This document shows, in pieces, positions 1 to 6,221 of a DNA stretch of 12,424 bases. This stretch comes from Planctomycetota bacterium (GTDB taxonomy: Bacteria > Planctomycetota > SZUA-567 > H5-PLA8): positions 1 to 12,424 of the forward strand of contig JANXLS010000881.1 in assembly GCA_025355035.1 (NCBI GenBank). The letters are read 5' to 3'. The translations under genes and the position numbers were made by a program. The notes beneath the pieces were generated by a model. It was not told the DNA's origin. It did not search any database and saw nothing but the letters and a program-made list of their open reading frames with translations. Every line of letters begins with the position of its first letter. Position 1 is the stretch's first letter.

Positions 1-117
1 TGGAAAAATCCGGCGCTTTTTGTCCGGCTCTTCGTTGCGAGCTTCAAGCGTTATCTCCTCTGATAGCGCTTGAAGCTCGACGCCTCGATCCGAACAAAAA
101 TCGCTCGGCTTTTTCCA
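1..117. repeat. Long imperfect hairpin, repeat family A copy 1
   Basis: The whole stretch folds back on itself. Inner stem: 38-55 pairs with 62-79 (one G-U) around the loop TCCTCT. Outer stem: 1-8 with 110-117, 17-22 with 95-100, and 25-27 with 90-92. Between them lies an unpaired-looking internal region, 28-37 opposite 80-89. The core 26-91 recurs at 10606-10668: it shares GGCTCTTCGTTGC (26-38), the loop-side TATCTNCTC (52-60), and CGCCTCGATCC (81-91). The outer arms do not resemble those of the second copy. The left arm begins at the window edge, so the element may extend further left. It encodes nothing recognisable and is followed by the DUF1080 gene. A mobile or structured-RNA origin is inference. 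Confidence 0.85.
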
Positions 118-182
118 TGCGCCCCCTTTTTCAACGGGCTGTTAGGTATAGCACCCACTGGACTCTATCGAAAGGATCTCGC

Positions 183-950
183 TTGAAACTCGCTAATCTC
201 GCACTACTCGTCGTGACAGCTTTCGTGTCGCTCCAATTATCGGCCGCCGATACCGGGGTCGGCGTTGCGCCGATCGAAGGTGCGGAAGTCATACTCGACG
301 GTTCGCGTCAGATGCTGGACGACAAATGGATTTATTGGGAAGGCCCCGGGTTTAAATCCGCGATGCCGATTAAATGGAAAATCGTCGACGATCCAGTGGA
401 TAAAGGGACCGTTCTGATGACCGACGACCCCGTCGCTGCGGGCGGAAAATTTGGTTCCGCGGACATCGTTACAAAGAAGACGTATCGCGACTTTCGCCTG
501 CACATCGAATTCCTGGTTATGAAGGAACACGGTAACAGCGGCGTGTATCTTCAGAATCGTTACGAAATGCAGATTTGCGACGGTGACAAGACGCCCCACG
601 GAATGGGTGCGGTTATCAACGAAACGCCTTCGCCGTATCACGTCTATAAAGGGTTGGGCAAGTGGAATTCGTACGACATCACGTTCCGTGCCGCGCGCTT
701 CAAAGACAGCAAGTTGGACGAAAAGCCACTTGTGACGATGTACTTTAACGGCATCAAAGTTCACACGAACGTCAAAATCAATCAAGTCTGGGGCGGCAAA
801 AATTCTGGCATTGATGGCGGAAACGACGGCGGCAAGGGCATCACCGACATTCCCGGCGGGCTGAAACTTCAATGCGAAGGCCACGACGTCCGCTTCCGCA
901 ACGCATGGATCAAAGAACTGGATTTGAAGGAAGCAAACACCGATTTTTAG
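183..950 (+). CDS. Secreted DUF1080 (3-keto-disaccharide hydrolase-like) protein
   Basis: About 255 residues from the chosen start. The family has a concanavalin-like jelly-roll fold and is abundant in planctomycetes and Verrucomicrobia; characterised members act on 3-keto-glycosides. Family hallmarks seen are GNSGVYLQNRYEMQI near the middle and the C-terminal LQCEGHDVRFRNAWIKEL, matching the usual LQ-HG-VRFRN ending. An upstream ATG (117) lies in the right arm of the hairpin and gives an arginine-rich start. The TTG at 183 has AAAGGA (171-176) six bases upstream and opens directly into a signal peptide: Lys2, a hydrophobic run of about 15 residues, and probable cleavage after LSA at residue 21. 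The protein is therefore probably periplasmic or extracellular. No operon partner is visible; sucD follows after 128 bases. Substrate cannot be read from the sequence. Family call is firm, start choice fairly firm. Confidence 0.88.
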   Translation: MKLANLALLVVTAFVSLQLSAADTGVGVAPIEGAEVILDGSRQMLDDKWIYWEGPGFKSAMPIKWKIVDDPVDKGTVLMTDDPVAAGGKFGSADIVTKKTYRDFRLHIEFLVMKEHGNSGVYLQNRYEMQICDGDKTPHGMGAVINETPSPYHVYKGLGKWNSYDITFRAARFKDSKLDEKPLVTMYFNGIKVHTNVKINQVWGGKNSGIDGGNDGGKGITDIPGGLKLQCEGHDVRFRNAWIKELDLKEANTDF

Positions 951-964
951 AAATTGTGCCGCTG

Positions 965-997
965 GCGTCCCGCTAGCCATTGCATGCCAGCGGACGC
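965..997. repeat. Intergenic hairpin after the DUF1080 gene
   Basis: GCGTCC plus CGCTAGC (965-977) pairs with GCCAGCG plus GACGC (986-997) around the loop CATTGCAT, giving about 12 pairs with one bulge and one mismatch. An alternative pairing is CCGCTGGC (959-966) with GCCAGCGG (986-993), so two folds compete. A second hairpin follows, AAAGTTTCG (999-1007) with CGAAACTTT (1023-1031). Neither ends in a clean U-run, so a standard intrinsic terminator is doubtful, though one of them may end the DUF1080 transcript. Confidence 0.6.
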
Positions 998-1052
998 AAA
1001 AGTTTCGCTTTCATTTTTGGTCCGAAACTTTAAGATGACGGCTTCGAATTTC

Positions 1053-1065
1053 GAATCATTGATTC
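1053..1065. promoter_or_regulatory. 13-nt perfect palindrome next to the sucD ribosome site
   Basis: GAATCATTGATTC is a perfect 6+1+6 inverted repeat ending one base before the AGGGA ribosome site (1066-1070) of sucD. It could be an operator for a dimeric regulator or a small stem near the ribosome site. It could also be chance: no regulator gene lies nearby and there is only one copy. Confidence 0.3.
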
Positions 1066-1078
1066 AGGGAAAATTGGA

Positions 1079-2017
1079 ATGAGCATTCTCGTCAACAAAG
1101 ACACGCGCGTCCTGTGTCAGGGCATCACCGGAACGTCCGGCGCTCAGCATACCACCTTTTGTTATCGCTACGGCACGAAGATGGTCGGCGGCGTAACCCC
1201 GGGCAAAGGCGGTACGACCTTCGATATTGCGGACGCTGAAACCGGCGGCGGGTTCGACGGAAAACAGAAATCGCCCGGCGCGAAATTGCCGATCTTTAAC
1301 ACGGTCGCCGACGCCGTCAAAGCGACGGGTGCGGACGCGACGATGATTTTTGTTCCCCCGCCCTTTGCGGCCGACGCGATCATCGAAGCGGCTGACGCCG
1401 GCATCCAATTGATCTGCTGCATCACCGAAGGCATTCCGGTCATTGACATGATTCGCGTGAAGCAGAATTTGAAGAACCGTCCAAACATCCGACTTGTGGG
1501 ACCGAACTGCCCGGGCGTGATCACGCCGGAAGAATGCAAGATCGGCATTATGCCGGGATACATCCATAAAAAGGGCGATATTGGAATTCTGTCGCGCTCC
1601 GGAACACTGACGTACGAAGCCGTCTGGCAGGTCACGTCGCTCGGCAGTGGCCAAAGCACGTGCGTGGGCATCGGCGGCGATCCTGTCAAGGGGACGGATT
1701 TCATTGAAGTATTGCAGATGTTTCAGAACGATCCGCAGACGGCGGGCGTCATGATGATCGGGGAAATCGGCGGGAGCGCTGAAGAAGAAGCGGCAGCGTG
1801 GATCAAGAAGAACATGACCAAGCCGGTCGCTGGATTCATTGCAGGACGTACCGCTCCCCCGGGTCGCCGCATGGGGCACGCAGGCGCGATCGTCTCCGGC
1901 AATTCCGGCACCGCCGAGAGCAAAGTCAGCGCGATGAAGGACGCGGGGGTTGCGGTCTGTGACAGCCCATCTGACATGGGTGCAACGCTGCTCCGCAAAA
2001 TGGGACGCATCAAGTAA
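1079..2017 (+). CDS. sucD: Succinyl-CoA ligase (ADP/GDP-forming) alpha subunit
   Basis: This is the TCA-cycle enzyme subunit that binds CoA and carries the phosphohistidine; with the beta subunit SucC it interconverts succinyl-CoA and succinate with nucleotide triphosphate. Seen in the 312 residues: the N-terminal Rossmann-type CoA-binding domain (VLCQGITGTSG, then VGGVTPGKGGTT at 36-47), ITEGIP near 115-120, GPNCPGVITP at 141-150, SRSGTLTYEAV, GIGGDP, and the active-site loop GHAGAIVSG with the phosphohistidine at His267. The start has AGGGA eight bases upstream and the standard MSILVNKDT opening. It is about 20 residues longer than the usual 290 because of extra sequence at residues 48-69, between GGTT and LPIFNTV. 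sucC is not adjacent, which is unusual; the gene before it is unrelated. The next gene begins at the base after its stop codon. Confidence 0.97.
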   Translation: MSILVNKDTRVLCQGITGTSGAQHTTFCYRYGTKMVGGVTPGKGGTTFDIADAETGGGFDGKQKSPGAKLPIFNTVADAVKATGADATMIFVPPPFAADAIIEAADAGIQLICCITEGIPVIDMIRVKQNLKNRPNIRLVGPNCPGVITPEECKIGIMPGYIHKKGDIGILSRSGTLTYEAVWQVTSLGSGQSTCVGIGGDPVKGTDFIEVLQMFQNDPQTAGVMMIGEIGGSAEEEAAAWIKKNMTKPVAGFIAGRTAPPGRRMGHAGAIVSGNSGTAESKVSAMKDAGVAVCDSPSDMGATLLRKMGRIK

Positions 2018-2434
2018 GTGCTAAACGCAACAGTACCAAACGCGCAGCAACGCGCAGGCGAAGGCGGCGGGCTCCCCAAGGGTCTGTCGCTTTTTCGTTT
2101 CATGCTATTCTCGTTTGTGATGCTGGGCGGAGTGTACGGTGGAGCGTCGTTGTATTTCAACACGTTGCCCATTCCCGGCGACGTACCGCCACCGGGCGCG
2201 GGCGTATCGTCGGCTCAGTGGCAACCCTCTCCTTTATGGCTGCCATCGTGGGGGTTGATTAAAGGAGGTGTGTTCGTTCAGCACGCCTCCGATGGTTACC
2301 GGTTTTCGAGCCAGCTTGGTCATGCGGCGTTCGGGAGTCTGACTGTTTTTCTTGGAATGGCGATCTTCGCAACGATCGGCTGGCAATTGGGTGAAGCGGT
2401 TCGAAAATGGTGGGTTCGAAATCGAAATTCATAA
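2018..2434 (+). CDS. Small membrane protein of unknown function
   Basis: I do not recognise this 138-residue protein. It is assigned a GTG start immediately after the sucD stop, so translation is probably coupled to sucD; no independent ribosome site is obvious. Two hydrophobic segments are visible: about residues 26-48 (FRFMLFSFVMLGGVYGGASL) and about 104-123 (FGSLTVFLGMAIFATIGWQL). Between them is a Pro- and Trp-rich linker of about 55 residues, PIPGDVPPPGAG then WQPSPLWLPSW. The tail is short and basic (RKWWVRNRNS), which suggests it stays in the cytoplasm with the linker outside. The intact frame and tight spacing support a real gene. A role with succinyl-CoA ligase is not implied by anything in the protein. 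Confidence 0.65.
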   Translation: MLNATVPNAQQRAGEGGGLPKGLSLFRFMLFSFVMLGGVYGGASLYFNTLPIPGDVPPPGAGVSSAQWQPSPLWLPSWGLIKGGVFVQHASDGYRFSSQLGHAAFGSLTVFLGMAIFATIGWQLGEAVRKWWVRNRNS

Positions 2435-2479
2435 ATCGAGGCGGACCGCAAGTGCTCGGCGAAATCAGGAGGAAATTCA

Positions 2480-3379
2480 ATGCCACTGGCCGCTTTTCCG
2501 AAGTGCTTTTTGAACGCGATGTGTATCGACAAGACGATGAGTGTCGATCAGTGGATCGCACTCGCTGCGGATCAACTCGATGTTGACGGCCTCGAATTTT
2601 ATTGGGGTTTCACGCCGACAGATCCGACGGAATTGGCGCGGATCAAGGCGTTCGCAGCGGCGCGCGGTCTGACGATTCCGATGATGTGCTATTCACCGGA
2701 TTTCATCAAACCGGAAGTGGCGGAGCGACGCGTTGAAATCGAGAAGCAGAAAGTCGCGATCGAAGCCACTGCTCGTTTGGGCGGAACGTTCTGCCGCGTG
2801 TTAAGCGGGCAGCGGCGGGCCGATGTGGCGCTCGCCGATGGCATCAAACTCGCTGCGGATTCGATTAGTGAGTTGATTCCGTTTGCGGCGCAGCACGGCG
2901 TGACGTTGATTCTCGAAAATCATTATAAAGACGGTTTCTGGACGTTTCCGGAATTCGCGCAGAAGATGGACGTGTTTTTGAAATTGCTCGATGCGATTCC
3001 GGAGTCGCCGAATTTCGGAGTGAATTACGATCCATCGAATGCCATCATCGCCGGCGACGATCCGATCGCGTTGCTTGAAGCCGTCAAGAGCCGAGTCGTT
3101 TCGATGCATGCCAGCGACCGCTTTTTTGAGGGCGGAACGGCGGACGATCTTCGACAGCTCGAAGCGCATCCGTCGATGGGCTATGCGCCGATTCTGCGTC
3201 ACGGTGTCGTTGGCCGCGGGTTGAACGATTACGACAAAATATTCTCGATCCTGAAGAGAGTCGGTTTCGCGGGGTGGATCAGCATCGAGGACGGCGAAGA
3301 TGTCGCACTCGGGATGGAACACTTGCGACTGTCGGCAGATTTTCTGCGCGTCAAGATGGCGGAGCATGGGCTGAAGTAG
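2480..3379 (+). CDS. Sugar phosphate isomerase/epimerase family TIM-barrel protein
   Basis: This 299-residue protein has the layout of the xylose isomerase-like (AP endonuclease 2) TIM-barrel superfamily, whose members isomerise or epimerise sugars, inositols or hydroxypyruvate using a bound divalent metal. Candidate metal ligands at the strand ends are Glu146 in ILENHY, Asp184 in NYDPSN, His210 in SMHASD and Glu270 in ISIEDGED, which is the usual Glu-Asp-His-Glu set. The late HGVVGRGLND matches the family's G-x-G-x-x-D segment. No signal peptide is present, so it is cytoplasmic. The start is firm: a full AGGAGG (2467-2472) lies seven bases before the ATG. It follows the small membrane gene by 45 bases and may be co-transcribed with it. 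The exact substrate cannot be told; such genes are numerous in planctomycetes and often accompany DUF1080 or oxidoreductase genes. Confidence 0.87.
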   Translation: MPLAAFPKCFLNAMCIDKTMSVDQWIALAADQLDVDGLEFYWGFTPTDPTELARIKAFAAARGLTIPMMCYSPDFIKPEVAERRVEIEKQKVAIEATARLGGTFCRVLSGQRRADVALADGIKLAADSISELIPFAAQHGVTLILENHYKDGFWTFPEFAQKMDVFLKLLDAIPESPNFGVNYDPSNAIIAGDDPIALLEAVKSRVVSMHASDRFFEGGTADDLRQLEAHPSMGYAPILRHGVVGRGLNDYDKIFSILKRVGFAGWISIEDGEDVALGMEHLRLSADFLRVKMAEHGLK

Positions 3380-3380
3380 A

Positions 3381-3408
3381 GTTCAAAGTTCAAGGTTCAA
3401 AGTTAAAA
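3381..3408 (+). repeat. Heptamer tandem repeat (GTTCAAA)x4
   Basis: Four consecutive 7-mers start two bases after the preceding stop codon: GTTCAAA, GTTCAAG, GTTCAAA, GTTAAAA. The 7-nt period is the same as in the palindrome before ileS, although the unit differs. It probably belongs to the low-complexity repeats dispersed through intergenic DNA in such genomes. No function is visible. Confidence 0.7.
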
Positions 3409-3464
3409 ATTAAACGGCGCGGAATGGTTCGCGATTGCGAATTGTTGTATTCGGAGTTTAATTT
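3407..3464. repeat. Weak inverted repeat in the spacer before the FmdB gene
   Basis: AAATTAAAC (3407-3415) is the exact reverse complement of GTTTAATTT (3456-3464). A smaller stem, TTCGC (3428-3432) with GCGAA (3437-3441), sits between them. The arms are A/T-rich and far apart. It may be a decayed palindrome; it lacks a terminator T-run. Confidence 0.35.
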
Positions 3465-3538
3465 GCTTCTGAGTTGATCGGCTGTTACAAACGCAGGAGC
3501 CAATTGGCCAGAACGACCCTTTTAAAGGAAATTTTGAC

Positions 3539-3925
3539 ATGCCGACGTATGAGTATGCCTGTACCGCTTGCGGAAATGAATTCGAACGATTCGAAAGCAT
3601 CACCGCCAAACCGAATAAAACCTGCCCCGAATGCAACGCAAAAAAATCCGAGCGTAAAATCTCGGGCGGCGGCGGCTTCATTTTTAAGGGAACGGGATTC
3701 TATATCACCGATTATAAAAAGGGCGGCAAAGGCGAGAGCAAGACTGCGGCGAAAAGCGACAGCGCGGCGGCAACAGCGACGACTGCGGCGCCAACGGAGA
3801 CACCCGCTGCATCGGGCGGCGGCGGTTGCGCTACTGGATGCGGTTGTCATTCCAGCCCGGCCCCGGCGCCAGCAAAGAAGGACAGTGCGAAGACGTCGTC
3901 CGCGAAAACGGCTTCGAAGAAGTAG
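3539..3925 (+). CDS. FmdB-family zinc-ribbon protein
   Basis: The first 60 or so residues match the FmdB putative regulatory domain: MPTYEYACTACGNEFE, a CxxC pair at Cys8 and Cys11, a second pair at Cys29 and Cys32 (KTCPEC), then SERKISGGGGFIFKGTGFY. The four cysteines should bind one zinc. The name comes from a regulator near formamidase genes; the molecular role of most members is unknown. After residue 62 comes a low-complexity Ala/Thr/Ser/Lys tail, interrupted by a small Cys-rich patch (Cys97, Cys101, Cys103, His104) and ending in a Lys-rich stretch. The total is 128 residues, long for the family. AAAGGA (3524-3529) sets the start. The gene stands alone and converges on rpmA, with a shared terminator between them. 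Family is clear, function is not. Confidence 0.9.
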   Translation: MPTYEYACTACGNEFERFESITAKPNKTCPECNAKKSERKISGGGGFIFKGTGFYITDYKKGGKGESKTAAKSDSAAATATTAAPTETPAASGGGGCATGCGCHSSPAPAPAKKDSAKTSSAKTASKK

Positions 3926-3945
3926 CGGAATTCAATTCGGCAACG

Positions 3946-3976
3946 AAAAAACGCTCCGTAAAAACGGAGCGTTTTT
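3946..3976. terminator. Bidirectional intrinsic terminator between fmdB-like gene and rpmA
   Basis: ACGCTCCGT (3951-3959) and ACGGAGCGT (3964-3972) form a perfect 9-bp stem with an AAAA loop. It is flanked by an A-run on the left (3945-3951) and a T-run on the right (3972-3976). Both strands therefore read stem then U-run, which fits ending both the plus-strand zinc-ribbon gene and the minus-strand rpmA. Confidence 0.92.
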
Positions 3977-4004
3977 CATTAATCCAAAACTGATTTACTC
4001 GAAA

Positions 4005-4382
4005 CTACTTCTTGGCGACAGCGGCCGGTTTCGCTGTGACCTTCGCGGCAGGCTTGACTTCGGCCTTCGCTGCGGGAGCGGCAACTTTGCCTTCTTTCGC
4101 GGCTTTCGCGGCGATTTCTGCGGCAACGTGTTCTTCGACGGACAGAATGTGGACGCGTTTCTTCGCGGTTTTGTCGAATTTAACGATGCCATCGGTCAGC
4201 GCGAAGAGCGTGTAATCGCGGCCCTGGCCGACGTTCTTGCCGGCTCGGAAGACGGTTCCGCGCTGGCGAAGAATGATGTTGCCCGGAATGACGTATTCGC
4301 CACCGTAGCACTTGATGCCCAAAAACTTCGGCTTGCTATCGCGACCATTCTTGGACGAACCCTGACCCTGTTTATGTGCCAT
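4005..4382 (-). CDS. rpmA: 50S ribosomal protein L27 with long Ala/Lys-rich tail
   Basis: L27 sits on the large subunit with its N-terminus reaching toward the peptidyl transferase centre. The canonical opening MAHKQGQGSSKNGRDS fixes the start at 4382, with AGGGA-like sequence (rc of 4391-4395) about eight bases upstream; the frame stays open further upstream but lacks L27 homology. Conserved blocks follow: LGIKCYGGEYVIPGNII, RQRGTVFRAGKNVGQGRDYTLFAL, DGIVKF. The normal protein ends near residue 85, around HILSVEE. This one goes on for about 40 more residues made almost only of Ala, Lys, Pro, Val and Glu, for 125 in all. L27 is usually encoded just after rplU (L21) and often before obg; neither is here. 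A predicted promoter lies just upstream, so it is probably expressed as a single gene. Confidence 0.97.
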   Translation of the reverse strand: MAHKQGQGSSKNGRDSKPKFLGIKCYGGEYVIPGNIILRQRGTVFRAGKNVGQGRDYTLFALTDGIVKFDKTAKKRVHILSVEEHVAAEIAAKAAKEGKVAAPAAKAEVKPAAKVTAKPAAVAKK

Positions 4383-4441
4383 GTACCCAATCCCTTTTTT
4401 CCAGTCGAACGCACGTGTCTCACCCGCGTTTAAGAGGGAGT

Positions 4442-4488
4442 AAGATATCTCGTACTTGACGGATTTCAAGCGCGTTTTTTATTTTTTA
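4442..4488 (-). promoter_or_regulatory. Predicted promoter of rpmA with A-rich upstream element
   Basis: On the minus strand, TTGAAA (rc of 4464-4469) is followed after 16 bases by TATCTT (rc of 4442-4447), a good sigma-70-type pair. Just upstream of the -35 is AT-rich DNA, AAAAAATAAAAAA on the minus strand (about 4475-4487), resembling an UP element, as expected for a ribosomal protein gene. It would give a leader of roughly 50 bases before the rpmA ATG. Confidence 0.55.
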
Positions 4489-4489
4489 T

Positions 4490-4525
4490 CGCAAAGACGC
4501 GAAGAACCGCAAAGGCGCAAAGAAC
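4490..4525. repeat. Two-copy 18-nt tandem repeat
   Basis: CGCAAAGACGCGAAGAAC (4490-4507) is followed directly by CGCAAAGGCGCAAAGAAC (4508-4525), differing at two positions. Read on the minus strand it gives GTTCTTTGCGCCTTTGCG-type sequence, which from memory is a dispersed intergenic motif in planctomycetes and other phyla. It lies between the glycosyltransferase stop and the rpmA promoter. Confidence 0.75.
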
Positions 4526-4531
4526 GGCGAA

Positions 4532-5752
4532 TCAAGGGCTGGTCAATGCGAGGATTAGCGGTTCGATGTTTTTGCGGATGTCAAAGTGATTTTCGATAAC
4601 GTCTCGCGCCCGCAAAGCTTTTTCCGATGCCATTTCCGGTTCCATCAACACCTTGCGAATCGCGAGCGCTAAATCCCGAGTGAAACGCGATCCGCCGGAA
4701 TACGACGGAACGCGCTCGACCACAAATCCCGTCGATGCGTTGAGCACATCCGTCAAACTTCCCGCATTCGTTCCAATCACCGGAACGCCATACGCGAATG
4801 CTTCCAGGACGACATTCGGCAATCCATCGCTGTCCCCTTCGATTTCAATACTGGGCACAACGAACGCATCCGCGCTCTCAAATTGCCTCGTCATCTCCGC
4901 CGCATCAGCGACTCCCGGCATTGAAATCCGCGCACCCGCTCCGAGCCGCTCGATCTGTTTCACGAATCTTTTTCGCTCGGGTCCTTCGCCGAGAATCGTC
5001 AACTCAATTGCCGCGTCGTCCAAATCCGGGCGCGCGAGGGCGTCGATCAAATCGTTGAATCCCTTCTTGGGAACGAACCGTCCGGCCGCGAGCAGCCGAA
5101 GTTTTTTGCCGTTTGGGCTGCGCTCGTGCCGCGGCGAAAATGGGTAGTGCTCGAAAGGAAGTCCGTGCGGCATGTAGTCGATTTTTTGGACGTTCGATTC
5201 GTCGTCACTCAGAATTGATTTTGCATATGCTTCAGCTTTGCGATTGCATGTAAATACGCTGCGGGCCGATTGAACCTTCGCGGCAAGCAGTGAAACCTGC
5301 GCGTCGACAAACACGTCCCGCGCGTGGCACGACATCACGAACGGCAGTTTCAACGCCCCCGCCGCAAGCCACCCAAGCGTCGAAGGCAGACTCGCGAAAT
5401 GCGCGTACACGATTTTATGCCCGTGTTCGCGGATGATCTTTGTCAACGAATCCGCGCAACCAATCTGCCGGAAGGCGGTCGCGCCCAACGCGTCTTCAAC
5501 GAGTTTCAAGCGCTCCTTCGCCGCTGCATCCGCTCCAACATTTCGCACGAACGTTGGGAGGAAACACGACGGCAACACGATGCGATGCGGGAGGAGATTT
5601 TTGAATTCGGGATCGGCATCGCAATCGGAATCGCCAGCGCGAAGGCAGTAGATTTTGAACTCGATGCCGCGTCGCAGAATTTCGTTCAACTCGCGCGCAA
5701 TGAATCGCTCGCTCCAGCGCGGAAACGTATCGACGATGATGGCGACGGACAT
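4532..5752 (-). CDS. Glycosyltransferase family 4 (GT-B fold)
   Basis: A 406-residue retaining GT-B glycosyltransferase that probably adds a sugar to a polysaccharide or lipid carrier at the cytoplasmic face. The N-terminal acceptor domain starts AIIVDTFPRWSERFIARELNEI, typical of the colanic-acid-type subgroup. The C-terminal donor domain has AAGRFVPKKGF (222-232), TILGEGPER (252-260), FVVPSIEIEGDSDGLPNVVLEAFAYG (298-322) and GVPVIGTNAGSL. The canonical E-x7-E nucleotide-sugar motif reads Asp309-x7-Glu317, a variant that occurs in this subgroup. No membrane span is evident. AGGAA (5760-5764) lies seven bases before the start. It begins 16 bases after the preceding minus-strand gene, so it is probably the third gene of that unit. 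Donor and acceptor cannot be told. Confidence 0.93.
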   Translation of the reverse strand: MSVAIIVDTFPRWSERFIARELNEILRRGIEFKIYCLRAGDSDCDADPEFKNLLPHRIVLPSCFLPTFVRNVGADAAAKERLKLVEDALGATAFRQIGCADSLTKIIREHGHKIVYAHFASLPSTLGWLAAGALKLPFVMSCHARDVFVDAQVSLLAAKVQSARSVFTCNRKAEAYAKSILSDDESNVQKIDYMPHGLPFEHYPFSPRHERSPNGKKLRLLAAGRFVPKKGFNDLIDALARPDLDDAAIELTILGEGPERKRFVKQIERLGAGARISMPGVADAAEMTRQFESADAFVVPSIEIEGDSDGLPNVVLEAFAYGVPVIGTNAGSLTDVLNASTGFVVERVPSYSGGSRFTRDLALAIRKVLMEPEMASEKALRARDVIENHFDIRKNIEPLILALTSP

Positions 5753-5768
5753 GCAGGCGTTCCTTTTG

Positions 5769-6209
5769 TTACTGTTCGAGCGGTGTTTTCGAACCCGGTG
5801 ATGATTGCGGCGGACGTATAAACGGTGCGGATGGCGCGGACGGCCCCGCTCCGGCGGTCGTTGGCGCCGGGACCGTCGTTGCTAAATTCCCATTCTTGGG
5901 GCCCGCGTCCGATCGATTTTTCATTTCTTGAAACAGGGATGCCGACACCACCGACGCAACAAAAATCAGTGGCGAAATCAACAGATACACCGCAATTTTT
6001 CCTCGCGCTTTGCTCATGATCGCGAAACTGACGACGCACAAAATCGTGACCATGTACGCCGCCGCGATTTGAATCGGAGCCCAATTCTTCCCGGCAAAAT
6101 TGACGCACAGCGTTGCCAGCGCTGCCGCGTACAACGAGGCTCCCAGCAACAGGCCGAGGCTGAATTGAAATTTTTTCGGGCGTTGAGTCGCTTGAAATTC
6201 GTCAGACAT
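5769..6209 (-). CDS. Three-helix membrane protein of unknown function
   Basis: Not recognised beyond a general planctomycete look: the opening (RPKKFQFSLGLLLG) resembles the FQFSLRTLL-type start common in small planctomycete membrane proteins. Three hydrophobic segments are visible at about residues 17-36, 46-66 and 70-94, followed by a hydrophilic tail of about 50 residues rich in Pro, Ala, Ser and Thr (TTVPAPTTAGAGPSAPSAP). Total length is 146. AAGGG (rc of 6216-6220) six bases upstream supports the ATG at 6209. It lies 12 bases after the DUF4230 gene and 16 before the glycosyltransferase, so the three are very probably one transcript. The tail may be a flexible linker; its side of the membrane cannot be decided. 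Confidence 0.75.
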   Translation of the reverse strand: MSDEFQATQRPKKFQFSLGLLLGASLYAAALATLCVNFAGKNWAPIQIAAAYMVTILCVVSFAIMSKARGKIAVYLLISPLIFVASVVSASLFQEMKNRSDAGPKNGNLATTVPAPTTAGAGPSAPSAPFIRPPQSSPGSKTPLEQ

Positions 6210-6221
6210 TCGCCACCCTTG

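Noticed and set aside
1..117. Integron attC site
   Set aside because: attC sites keep conserved ends and a variable centre; here the centre is conserved and the ends vary, and no integrase or cassette is present.
237..980. A 247-residue minus-strand frame opposite the DUF1080 gene
   Set aside because: Codon-position shadow of a well-supported gene; no domain or ribosome site.
1064..2172. Three long minus-strand frames opposite sucD and the small membrane gene
   Set aside because: All are shadows produced by GC-rich third positions; sucD is certain and the proteins look like reversed coding sequence.
3381..3408. CRISPR array
   Set aside because: Seven-base units in direct contact with no spacers and no cas genes.
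3474..4433. A 319-residue plus-strand open frame with Arg-rich sequence
   Set aside because: It overlaps the zinc-ribbon gene in another frame, crosses the terminator and runs antisense through rpmA; both of those have clear family matches.
4474..4488. Plus-strand T-run as an intrinsic terminator
   Set aside because: No stem precedes it on the plus strand and no plus-strand gene ends there; it reads better as an A-rich element upstream of the rpmA promoter.
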